Below, piece after piece: positions 54,601 through 62,557 of a DNA stretch of 64,000 bases. The notes below the pieces were generated by a model that was not told where the DNA came from, searched no databases, and saw nothing but the letters and a program-made list of their open reading frames with translations. The stretch lies in assembly GCA_018697195.1 (NCBI GenBank), contig CM031869.1, positions 16,703,651 through 16,767,650 of the forward strand, given 5' to 3'. The translations under genes and the position numbers were made by a program. The first letter of the stretch is position 1. Each line of letters starts with the position of its first letter. The DNA is from Certhia americana (Eukaryota; Chordata; Aves; Passeriformes; Certhiidae).

Positions 54601-57600
54601 CACAATGACCTCATTTGCCTTACATGTCTGCAGCACAATGATGGAGCTGTCAAGACACTCCTGATCTGAACAACAGCACTGAATTCAATGTATTTGCAGT
54701 ACTGCTGTGTCTCTGGAAAACAATCTAGAACTAGAAGAGAGTAAAGGCACTATACACTACTCCTGAGACAAGAAACAGTCACCTCTTGCTAAGCTGGGAG
54801 ATAAAAGGCCTCCAGCCAGTCCTGCCAGCAGCACAGTGAGAGTGTGACTGCTTTAAAGCAGCTGGAACAGTGACACCTCAGAGAAGATGGGATCTGCAGA
54901 AAACTCACACTCTATGTACAACAGAAAGCTCAGCCTAGAGACCAAACCTTGCAACTTCCACCAAGAGCTTCAAAAACTCTGGACCACGGCCTACAGAGCT
55001 TCCCCTACCAGCAGTGAGAACAAAATACTGCAACATCCCCAGAGGAACTCATCAGCATCACCTCTCACCCTCTCTCCTCTGCTCTGCAGCCCCTCCAGAG
55101 AGCTGAAACTCAACCTACACAGCTGTGCCCCAGGTCTCAAGCTTCAGCAACTCACAGAAGGGTGGAGAAACTGTCCCTGTCCCCATCTGTGCCAAGAAAC
55201 TGTCTCCATGAGGACAGGGCTGTCCCTGACTGCCCACAGCTCCCCAAAGGAAGGAGCATCTTCATGGTGGGGTGATTTCCTGCTTTCCAGCCACTGGCAA
55301 AGGCGGTCAATCCCAGGGCAGCTTTTCAAGGACAAAGCTGCCCTGTAGGCCCAGTACCGTGTCCAATGCATGATTTTTAAGGCTGCCAAGGAAAAGTGCT
55401 AGGATGTCAAGGCATATGACTCAGAATTTTCAGAGTACAATATAGCTCAGCAAGAAGCCAGCTATCAAATTATATAAATGTACTGATTTGCTAAGTCACT
55501 GCAGAGCCAGCAGGGTGCTGGAAGGAGAGACACTTCTCCATGAAGCCAAACCTTAACATTATTTGCAAGTGTAACAGCACAGGTCTGATTTTTGTCTCTG
55601 AAAGGACTGGTGTGCTGGAGACAGCTTGAATAACAAGTTTCCCTGGCTAGTCCTCCCCTGCCCTAAGAGAATGGCCAGCAAGGTTCTCTATCAAGTCCAA
55701 GCTGCAACTTCCTAAGTTTTGCAAATTCTGAGTATAGATTTTCAAAAAGCTTTAGGCATTTTTGTCTGAAAACCAAAAACTGGCTTCACTGCAAAGGCTG
55801 GATGACTTGAAAACAGCCTTATCATGGAAACCATGCTGAAATTCAACCTCACACCTCTCAAAAAGGCAAACAGTGCACATTGGCACAACTTTTGTACCAA
55901 AACTCCACATTCAAGAACTCCTCAACAGAATGAAACTCAGAGCAAACTTGCAACACTGAATATATATATATATATATATATAGTGATTCTCCTCTTCTCC
56001 TGTAAGTCAATGAATAAACCAAAATTCTGTAGTGTTGCCAACAGCTTGAAGTTGACCCAAAAAGCTTTTTTTGCCATTTTACACAGAAAACACATCACTC
56101 CCTACTCCTGGCAAGTAGGTCCCTACCTACATCTTTCAAATTTCCATCTGTATTCATCCTAAAAATGGGCCCAGGAAGCTGAACTACTCTTTGATCCCAA
56201 ACAAAACTGTTAATTTCCTGGGGTGCAAGTACAAAGATGCAAGTCCTACAGGGATGTGGATTAACAAAGCACCAAAGAAACAACATGCCTTCAAACGTTC
56301 CCGTTGTTAATTTAGCCTGCATGAGAAGCAAATTAAGTTTCCAGAAAGAGTCAGCGCTTTTCGTTGTTAAAACACCAATGGCATTGCGTTATTTTTGCAT
56401 TATCTGCTCTTGGTCATGCATTGCTCATATTGGGAAATGTGTGGAAGTGGTACAGGAAAATGGAGTAGTAGACAGTCAGATGTCACACCACTGAGCTCAT
56501 AAGTACATCAATAAACTGGGGAAGGAAGGGATTTTCCAGAAAAAGTAGATTTTGCGTGAATAATGATGCCATAAAAATCAAATCACGAAATCAGATTATG
56601 TAACAACATAAACAGTGGCATTCATATAAAGAAGACATTGCCCAAGGAAAAAGCTGGAAGGAAAGGATTGTTACCCATCAGCATTAATTTAAACAACTCA
56701 GTCAATATTCTCATTTCCCTTCAATTCATTTTCTGCCCTGCAACAAAAAAAATCCTTGTCACGGAGCAGCCCTCTCATAAGCACAGTCTCTTGTTCTCTC
56801 CCACACATCATTCCTCTCGCATTGGCACATTTGCTGCAACATCCATTTCATCTGAAAGCCATCAGCAATCTCCCTGAGCACACTGCTGCACAAGCACTCC
56901 AAGCTGTCCAGGGACGGGCAACTGGAAATGCCAAAGCACCAGCGACCTCTAAACTGCACAGCAATAAACCCAGCATACCCAGAGACACAAGCAAGCTGAT
57001 TTTACAAGCAGCAGAGGTGTTTCAGAAAACATGAAATGAAACGAAAAGGTACATCCATCCTTCAAAGAACATTCCCAGGTCTCTCTGAGGGTACAGCTTG
57101 TAACAAGGCAGGTTGTTTTGCTGTGATGCTGCTCACAACACTCCTCAGTGACCCAAATCTTAGCAGTGCTCACAGCTCTGTATCCTGAGGGACACTGCTG
57201 GCACTGTCTGATACACAGCAAAGGCAGACTGGCTTTTCACAGCAGCAACCCCAAAGCACTTCAGAGAGGGCAGCTGCACCCACAGCAGCTGCCAGGAGAG
57301 ATGGGATCTCGTTCCACGGGGACACCTGGACAGGGATTTACTCGGGGAGCTCCCTGCCCCCAGGCAGAGCTCTGGGGCAGCCCCTGGAGCCAAAAGCTGC
57401 CCAGCCACACTCACCCAGAGGAGCCCTGCACATGTTCCAGGCTGCTAGGAACTTCCTCTGTTGCACCTCACTAGTTCAGCACCAGGCAGAGCTTGGAGAA
57501 TTTTATCAGGTTAGGAAATGTAACTGGATTGTGAGGTGAGAAATCTGAGTCTTGAATGAGATTTAAAAAGCTTCTGGTGAAACACCAGGACTTAGTATCC

Positions 57601-60600
57601 CCAAGAATCAGCAACTTTCTTTTATTGAGAACCAAAAGCAATTTAGTTTCAGAAGTTCCCCCACAACTGGCACATCTGCAGCTTTTCCCCACCTGAATAA
57701 ACTGATGGCTGCTACCACCATCATCACAAACCTCAAATAACTGTGCTTTACACACTTCTGCATCTTTATAGCCTTCTTCCCTCTGCCATCTCATTTCCCC
57801 AGTCAGGCCATTGCTCCAGCTAACCCTTCCCAAATGATAAAGCTTTCCACACTCTTTGTCCATCTCCCTGCTTTCACCACTCTGCTGGCTGAGTGCAGTT
57901 GTCTTGCTCTAATTCACGTTCTTAAGCTCTTCCTTCCCATTTTCTGCACCGCTGCCAAAGTCACAGCAATCTCTTCAGATTTGCATCCTTCCTCTGCGAG
58001 GCACTCTCTGAAATGGGACTGTCACTCCAAGAGTCTGGCAGCAGTATAGACCTCACATCCCCTATCCCAAGGCTCATGCCAAGGCTGTGCCTTCCTCACA
58101 TCCATCCCACCACCACCTCTTTAGCTGTTTGTTCCAGCCACTGCTGTCTTCCCCATGTAGAAAGCCCTGCGTGTTTTACCGTCCAACATGCAGCTCTCAA
58201 CTCTGCTCATTTAGCTACTGAAGATTAAAAAAAAGACACCAGCAAAGCAAACAGATTTGTTATCCTGCTGAAGAAAGCACATCTAGGTTATACACAGGTC
58301 TACAAACGCCTTATTAACACTCCATCTACTCCCAGGCTTCAATTAAGAACCAGTCACATTTTAGCTAGACCAGTACCTCCTTTGTTTCAGCTGCAAAGAT
58401 GATCATTGCCTGTTTCTGTGTCACTACAAAAGTCAACTCTTTGATGGATTCCTCTAAAAATATGTGGAGGGAAAAAATCCCACAAATCCACCTGCCTGCT
58501 TGTCTTGCAATGACTAAGACAGGGAAGAAAAAAGCCAGAGCACTATAGACCTACCAAGATATATATAGAGAACAGCTTTATTTTAGCTTCCAAGCAGAAT
58601 GCTGGGATTTATTTTGCACTTTAAACAGTTTGGGGGCACAACCATCTCCAGCTGCAGTAACCCAAGGAACTTCAGGTACCCCTGGAGTGATTAACAGCAG
58701 GAGCTGCTCTGCTCAGAGAGGTCTGTGTGAAACATTTCCTTCTCAGACTGGTACCTCTGACCTGAACACCTCCACCTCCCATCAAAGTCCTGCCAGGAAA
58801 AACAGAAAGACTTTTGGCAAGATATTCAATTGTAATTCTTCATTTATTATTTACTGAGGTACTTAAATACTGGACACTTATATGAGAGCCACAGAGAGGC
58901 ACTCTAGACACTGAAGGCCGTGTGTTAGGAAGATTATTTCCATATATACATAACTTCAAGATACAAACGACAGCAGTGTGAACAAGTGATTGCCCATTTT
59001 ATTCCCAAGCATGGCCTTTCCCAAGCCTTTTCATGCTCCTGCCACAGAGCAGTTAATGCTGAATTTCACCCGCCAGCACAGGGACCTGTGCTTGGAGAGC
59101 AGTTTGGACAGCACGGCCACAGTGAAACACAAGGGTCATAAGTTCAGTGAGTGGGAGAATTTCCACAGAGCTGGATTCCTGCTCAGGAGCCATCTCCTGC
59201 AGGAGGCTGGTGCAGGAGCCTGGGAGCAGCAAATTTATTTTATAATGCCATCCACATCTTATGCTGCACACAGTTCACCCCATAAATGTAAAAAAAAACC
59301 CCCCAAACTACTTACCACACTGATGTGTTCTATTACAACCACCTCAGAACAACATAAGTAGCTAATCCCCCACACTGTGAAGGCTGCTGTAACACTAAAT
59401 AACAATTAGGGGAAGCTTCCCGGGAAAATGAAGAACCCAAGGCTTTTAGCAGGTATTGAAGGTATAAGCAAATCACAGGGCTGATGCAACTGAACAGATT
59501 TTATACACAACTCAGATCTGCAGGTAACAAAACTTTTATCACAAAGCATTGCAGCTGGTTCTTTAAAGAGCAAAAAGGTCACAGTTATCTAATTTCACTG
59601 AGAAAACCAAAACCAGGGGCAGAAAGAGCCCTTTCAGTGACTGTGGCTGGCCCTCCATCTGTTCTGGATTACTTCCTCACTCCTCAGTCGCCTGCTCACA
59701 CCCAGCATTTCCCTGAGCCCACGACTGAACCAGCCCCAACCCTGCCAGACACCACCTGGGCATCCCAGTCAGTCCCAGTTAACCTCGGGGGTATCTCACC
59801 CGTACACGTGGGCACCATCAGCACCTGGAAGCCACGGACTGGCATCACTCAATGCTCATCCTGCTGGGAATGACTAACGACAGGATCCACAGAAGCAGCA
59901 CGTGGCACGGGAAGCCTTCAGCTGTCCTGAGGGACGCAGCGGCTTGGCCCGCTAAAACCTCACACAGCAAATCAAAGTTATCACTCGGAAACCTTCAAAT
60001 ATTTCTCTGAGATTCCAGCCTCAAAAATAGAGCAGTATTATTTCCATGGGTGATTGTCCTTTAAATAAATGCAAATGATCTATCAATGGAAGGCACAGTT
60101 GAGGGCTAGCGCAGCCTGTTCTGAAACTTACATGCCATTAAGGTGCTGACACATTATCTCGTTTATCAGCCCCTCACAATTAAGGTGTATTTGCTCCTCA
60201 AAACTTTCACATCACACACTTACTCCTGTATTTACCACAGATTCATCCCTGGCACTGGAGGGAAGTGATTGAGCAAAAGTGCACCACACCCTATCTCCCT
60301 GATCAAAGAGAGACACAAAATAGCTGCTTTTAGGAATGTGGAACACTCTTCCAAAGAGCAGCATCGCCCCCAAGTCTGCCAGGCAGGGATGATCCTGGGT
60401 TTGGGATGCTTCCCACAGCACTGACTCCCACATTTCCAGGTCACACAGAAATCCCCAAGGGAGAACTCAGCCCAAACAGTTTCTGCCCTGTGGATTCTCC
60501 TGGAGAATCTTCCCTTCTGCACCATACCCAGAAGGCAAAACCTCCACGACTGCATTTAGGAAAGATTTTCAATGATTTTAGGGAAACATCTCCACTCAAA

Positions 60601-62301
60601 CACAAGTGATCCTGTGCGAGCCTCCACAAAGGTTATCATGAAATTCAACTACCAACTACATTGCACAGAGCACCATTTTCTCTTGGAAACTACAGAATTA
60701 ATTGTTCATCTTATTCAATTTTTATATTTATCCATTTCTTGTGAAAGAGAGAAGAGTGTATTTCTAAAACCTCCTACTACATACTAAAACTCCTACTAAC
60801 CCCACTGATATTTGCATGGATTAGCACATTTCCCAGCTCCAGCAAGTGGAGGATACAACACTCACCAGCAGAAGTCCCATTTGCTTCCTCCTGATACAAC
60901 CTGGCCGCTAAGAGGAGAGACTAAAATTGGAGAGCACTTGCAAAAACACAAAAAAAAGTGGAGTTTTCTGAAAGCTAAGAGAGCCAAACCTTCCAGCTCC
61001 AAATGCTATTTGAGCACCTCACAGAAACCAAAGCTGAGGAGTGCTGGTGACTGTTCCAAGGAGGAAGAAAACCACCAGAGCATACTTCCCACCTCGGGAA
61101 TTTAGGAGGCACCCCTCGGAGAGGCTGCTCCCTGCTCCGGAGCTGGATCCCCACGGAGCTGCCCCAGCCTTGTCCCCCCCGCTGAGGACACTGGTGGCTC
61201 TGATGTCCTCCAGGGCAAGAGCGAGATCGCAGCATCAGGGGAGGAGGCTCCCTAGGAACGGCTGTTAAGCCCCTGACCTTAGTGATCAATGAAAATAATG
61301 AAACATACACAAAGGCTTCGCAGGTTTCCTATTTTTCTTTTCCATTTTATTTCATTTTTGCGACCAGATGGCACATTTAAAGAAAATTCGTATTTTCTGG
61401 ATCAGGTAGTTTAGCAACAAATCCACTGGCTAAAAAACCCATTTATGTCTCCACTGAACCCAGCTCACCCTGAGAGTGTCTTAAAAGGAAATTATTTGCA
61501 TTCTGCCCCTCAGTTCTGGAAAACTGCATGAAATTTTGTATGTGAGAGCAAATTACACTTAGAAGAAAAAGCAATTATGCTTATAAGAAATAAATTAAAA
61601 GACATCTACCGATTAATATTCTTTCTCAGCTCCTAACTTAATTCTATTCATGCCTAAAGGCAGTAAAACGAGGACCTCTGATATTTGCCTATAGAAATCT
61701 AATTTGCTTATATAAAAAAACCCCAACACCTCTTTCTACTGCTCCCACCTGGCTGCCTCTCCACTAACGCGAGTTTAGCGGCGTAAGCGTTAATTAGGGG
61801 TATAACCAATACACCAATGAGGTGTTGTTAGGTAATTCCCTGTGTGCGGGGCCGGAGCTGCAGCGGCGGTGCTGCGCTGTCCCGTTCCGGAGCCCCGAGC
61901 CGGCCCGGCGGGGTTTGATCCGCCTGCGGGGCTCGGGAGGGGCCGGGGCTGCAGCCGGAGCATTCCGCTTTCCATTCGCGCCCCCGGCCCGGCCCTGCCC
62001 TGCCTCCTGCGGAGCGGCAAATTGTTGTTTATTGTATTTATTTTCAAATGAAACGGAAAGCGCTCGTGGCGCCACCGGGCTTGCCGCTGGGGGAGGCGGG
62101 GGCAAAGACGCGGATTGCCCCGGGGCCGGGCGGGGCCGAGCGCGGGCTGAACATGAGCCCGCGGGCCGGGAGCGCCGCCGGGTGCCTGAGCCGGGGCCGG
62201 GGGAGGGCGGGAGGTGCGGGAGTGTAACTCCGGCGCAGGGCGCCGGGGGTGACTCACCATGAGATCGATGTCTTGTCCTCGATGGCCGAGTCGGGCTCCA
62301 T
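10922..62301 (-). CDS. FBXW11: FBXW11 (beta-TrCP2), spliced coding region, 12 constitutive or cassette coding exons plus one alternative
   Basis: F-box/WD40 protein that acts as substrate receptor of the SCF (SKP1-CUL1-F-box) E3 ubiquitin ligase. The family recruits phosphorylated DSGxxS degrons such as those of beta-catenin and I-kappa-B. Joined on the minus strand, the exons give 542 codons (counting one base that is missing in exon 1), equal to the usual length of the long human isoform. Order: N-terminus 1-49, dimerisation (D) region about 50-124, F-box exon 125-187, linker 188-217, seven-bladed WD40 propeller about 218-520, C-terminal tail ending TYTYISR. The phosphodegron contacts known from the beta-TrCP1 structure are all present at an offset of 27: Y244, R258, S282, S298, S421, R447 and R494. 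The C-terminal tail [15 protein letters not shown] identifies FBXW11 rather than BTRC. Every intron has GT-AG ends and matching phases. Oddity: the canonical ATG is out of frame with exon 2 by one base. Confidence 0.97.
12491..12569 (-). CDS. FBXW11: FBXW11 WD40 exon, blade 6-7 loop
   Basis: 79 bases, completing G463 and coding residues 464-489: [16 protein letters not shown] and then [10 protein letters not shown]. The acceptor is ACTTTTAG and the donor is GTG followed by GTGAGTAA. Joined to the next exon it reads LVEHSGRVF, as in the family. Confidence 0.96.
13088..13198 (-). CDS. FBXW11: FBXW11 WD40 exon, blade 6
   Basis: 111 bases, completing R426 and coding residues 427-462 plus two bases of G463. 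It reads [18 protein letters not shown] and ends [10 protein letters not shown]447 (in LVRCIRF) is the equivalent of beta-TrCP1 R474, which binds the degron phosphate. The acceptor is TTCTCTGCAG and the donor is GG followed by GTAGGTT. Confidence 0.97.
13722..13840 (-). CDS. FBXW11: FBXW11 WD40 exon, blade 5
   Basis: 119 bases, residues 387-425 plus two bases of R426. It reads [19 protein letters not shown] and ends [10 protein letters not shown]421 is the equivalent of beta-TrCP1 S448. The acceptor is GTGTCCCCAG and the donor is AG followed by GTGGGTGAC. Its length and phase are the same as the blade 1-2 exon (15623-15741), in keeping with internal WD-repeat duplication. Confidence 0.97.
14859..15108 (-). 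CDS. FBXW11: FBXW11 WD40 exon, blades 3-4
   Basis: 250 bases, the longest coding exon, residues 304-386. It reads [18 protein letters not shown], continues through [16 protein letters not shown] and ends SASGDRTIK. It supplies two WD repeats. P replaces the A of human in MASPTD. The GC-rich codon use contrasts with the AT-rich exons on either side. The acceptor is CTCCCACAG and the donor is AAA followed by GTGAGTGG. Confidence 0.97.
15623..15741 (-). CDS. FBXW11: FBXW11 WD40 exon, blades 1-2
   Basis: 119 bases, residues 264-302 plus two bases of R303. It reads [18 protein letters not shown] and ends [10 protein letters not shown]. It includes S282 and S298, the equivalents of beta-TrCP1 S309 and S325 that contact the degron. 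The acceptor is TTCTAACAG. The donor is AG followed by GTGAGTG at 15622-15616. Confidence 0.97.
16291..16428 (-). CDS. FBXW11: FBXW11 WD40 exon, first propeller blade
   Basis: 138 bases, 46 codons, residues 218-263, phase 0 at both ends. It reads [18 protein letters not shown] and continues to SGLRDNSIK. It holds Y244 (in GVYCLQYDD) and R258 (in SGLRDN). These correspond to beta-TrCP1 Y271 and R285, which contact the phosphorylated degron. The acceptor is CTGGTCAG and the donor is AAG followed by GTGAGC. Confidence 0.97.
16429..23706 (-). other. FBXW11 intron, linker exon to first WD40 exon
   Basis: 7.3 kb. It contains a 16-base A run near 21690 and is AT-rich in the second half. No clear mobile element or second gene was recognised. 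Confidence 0.8.
21687..21708. repeat. Poly(A) run
   Basis: About 16 consecutive A bases on plus within the 7.3 kb intron. It could be the tail of an old retroelement, but no recognisable body precedes it. Confidence 0.7.
23707..23797 (-). CDS. FBXW11: FBXW11 linker exon between F-box and propeller
   Basis: 91 bases, residues 188-217 after one base that completes W187. It reads [17 protein letters not shown] and then [13 protein letters not shown]. This is the alpha-helical linker that in beta-TrCP structures holds the WD40 propeller rigidly relative to the F-box. The acceptor is TTTCTAG followed by GGATCAG. The donor is GAG followed by GTAGGTG, phase 0. Confidence 0.96.
24229..24280. repeat. 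(CCAAA)n-like low-complexity tract
   Basis: A-rich stretch with about six CCAAA or CCCAAA units in the intron between the F-box exon and the linker exon. On the transcript strand it is T/G-rich. Confidence 0.85.
24609..24795 (-). CDS. FBXW11: FBXW11 F-box exon
   Basis: 187 bases, residues 125-187. It carries the whole F-box, with the SKP1-binding core [17 protein letters not shown] and the later helices with [16 protein letters not shown]. It continues through [18 protein letters not shown]. The acceptor is TTTGTAG followed by AGCAAGG. The donor is TG followed by GTAAGTAC, splitting a TGG codon. This domain docks the protein onto SKP1-CUL1-RBX1. It looks unchanged relative to the vertebrate family. 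Confidence 0.97.
25005..25335 (+). mobile_element. CR1 LINE fragment
   Basis: Resembles the CR1 stretch with the CCCACCTGGAGCAGAGATCA and CTCTGGTGTCCTCAACACAA segments, then GTCCAGAGGAGGCCATGGAG and CAGCCTGGAGAAGGGAAGG. It lies about 210 bases upstream of the F-box exon on the transcript strand, antisense to the gene. Internal small deletions are likely. Confidence 0.75.
26513..26640 (-). mobile_element. CR1 LINE 3' end
   Basis: Minus-strand CR1 terminus, in the sense orientation of FBXW11. The plus strand reads ATCATGGAATATCCTGAGTT and then GGAAGGGACCCACAAGGATC. This is the reverse of the usual 3' end, in the intron between the D-domain and F-box exons. Confidence 0.8.
27908..28133 (-). CDS. 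FBXW11: FBXW11 D-domain (dimerisation) exon
   Basis: 226 bases, residues 50-124 plus the first base of codon 125. It reads from [18 protein letters not shown] to RDFITALP. It includes the helical dimerisation region that lies before the F-box in beta-TrCP proteins ([18 protein letters not shown], then [18 protein letters not shown]). The acceptor is CTCCAACGCCAG, directly before ATAAGT. The donor is GTAAATG at 27907-27901. The only clear difference from human that I see is E for Q in EGNYEKEKD. Confidence 0.97.
29173..29235 (-). CDS. FBXW11: FBXW11 alternative exon 2b (acidic N-terminal cassette)
   Basis: 63 bases, 21 codons, beginning [16 protein letters not shown] and ending NTLWQ, with acceptor TTCCAG and donor CAG followed by GTAGGACT. 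Both ends are phase 0. This segment is known from a human FBXW11 isoform in which it replaces the cysteine-rich exon 2. Using it here instead of exon 2 would give 529 residues, and using both would give 563. It lies about 1 kb before the D-domain exon. It is too short to stand out as an open frame and was found by its splice sites and family sequence. Confidence 0.92.
29614..29660. repeat. A-rich low-complexity tract
   Basis: Runs of A broken by single G bases over about 45 bases in intron 2. On the transcript strand this is a T/C tract about 380 bases upstream of alternative exon 2b, too far to be its own polypyrimidine tract. Confidence 0.9.
31462..31665 (-). mobile_element. CR1 LINE 3' end
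   Basis: The plus strand begins GGATCACAGAATCATTAAGG and continues AAAGACCTTAAGGATCATCG. Further in comes GACACCTCCAGGGATGGGGA. All are standard CR1 3' segments in reverse. It lies in intron 2 and its minus orientation is the sense of the gene. Confidence 0.88.
35425..35590 (-). mobile_element. CR1 LINE internal fragment
   Basis: Reverse of the CR1 segment around CCTTCCCTTCTCCAGGCTGA and ACAACCCCAATTTCCTCAGC, then AGTGCTCCATCCCTCTGATC. No 3' tail is seen, so this is an internal piece in intron 2. Confidence 0.85.
36601..36633. repeat. (AAT)11 microsatellite
   Basis: Eleven perfect AAT units in intron 2 of FBXW11, 3-base period, likely length-variable. Confidence 0.97.
37063..37098. repeat. 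Tandem duplication, 18-base unit
   Basis: Two copies of AACTCTTTTTAAYAGTAA differing by one base (37063-37080 and 37081-37098), in intron 2. Confidence 0.85.
45183..45275 (-). mobile_element. CR1 LINE 3' end
   Basis: The plus strand reads CCATGGAATATCCTGAGCTG and then GAAGGGATCCACAAGGATCA. It is nearly the same as the element at 26513, so the two probably belong to one CR1 subfamily. In intron 2. Confidence 0.8.
46614..46715 (-). CDS. FBXW11: FBXW11 exon 2 (long N-terminal cassette)
   Basis: 102 bases, 34 codons, residues 16-49, beginning [11 protein letters not shown] and ending PSVRCLQ. The acceptor is CCCTGCAG and the donor is CAG followed by GTGCCT. Both ends are phase 0, so it can be skipped or exchanged without changing the frame. 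It encodes a cysteine-rich N-terminal segment with no catalytic role. The human sequence differs at few positions (S for A in GCSNLVES, R for S in CALRCLQ). It is one of two alternative exons between exon 1 and the D-domain exon. Confidence 0.95.
46891..46940. repeat. Tandem duplication, 26-base unit
   Basis: GGACAAGCCATCCCC begins both 46891-46916 and 46917-46940, with a near-identical continuation. It lies in intron 1, about 175 bases before exon 2 on the transcript strand. Confidence 0.8.
55961..55982. repeat. (TA)11 microsatellite
   Basis: Eleven perfect TA units in intron 1 of FBXW11. No other structure is seen next to it. Confidence 0.97.
62258..62301 (-). CDS. FBXW11: FBXW11 exon 1 coding part, with an apparent 1-base deletion
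   Basis: The exon reads [11 protein letters not shown] from an ATG at 62301-62299 and ends at 62258 before a strong donor (GTGAGTC, 62257-62251). The coding part is 44 bases, but both possible next exons start in phase 0, so 45 bases are expected. The family N-terminus continues with an IELM- or IDLM-like ending. The bases present would give IDLM if one more base lay around 62269-62271. As written, reading from the first ATG reaches TAG nine codons into exon 2, or a TGA made at the junction with the alternative exon at 29235. The last three bases of the exon (62260-62258) are ATG and are in frame with both. The start context is moderate (C at -3, G at +4). The single-base loss may be a sequencing error or a real allele. 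Confidence 0.9.
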
Positions 62302-62415
62302 TCGCGGCGGCCGTCTCCGCTCCGCTCCGCTACGCCCGGCCGGCCCCGCCCGCCCCCGCAGCCCGCCAGGCCCCGCCGCGCGCACGCGCACCACACACGC
62401 GCGCTGCGACCGCCG

Positions 62416-62424
62416 CGACGTCAC
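62416..62424 (-). promoter_or_regulatory. CRE-like site
   Basis: Reads GTGACGTCG on the gene strand, one mismatch from the TGACGTCA palindrome bound by CREB/ATF factors. CpG-containing CRE half-sites near starts are often functional, but this rests only on the motif. Confidence 0.4.
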
Positions 62425-62499
62425 GGCGCGGGCGGAAGGGGCGGGCTGGCCCCCGGCGCGCTCGGCCCCGCCCCCCTGCTCGGGAGGCGCGCGCTGCCC

Positions 62500-62504
62500 A
62501 TTGG
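62500..62504 (-). promoter_or_regulatory. CCAAT box (NF-Y type)
   Basis: The forward sequence ATTGG reads CCAAT on the gene strand, about 200 bases upstream of the ATG, and a GC box lies just upstream at 62511-62516. NF-Y sites usually lie 60-100 bases before the start of transcription, which would put the start near 62400-62440. Confidence 0.5.
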
Positions 62505-62557
62505 GCGAATGGGCGGTGGCAAGCGAGCGGGGGTGGCGGGTAGCGAGCACGAGCCCG

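Larger units (their letters stand above)
46716..62257 (-). other. FBXW11 intron 1
   Basis: 15.5 kb. Its first ~400 bases on the transcript strand belong to the CpG island. The rest is AT-leaning, with (TA)11 and a 26-base duplication. No CR1 copy stands out by eye, unlike intron 2. No nested gene was recognised. Confidence 0.8.
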
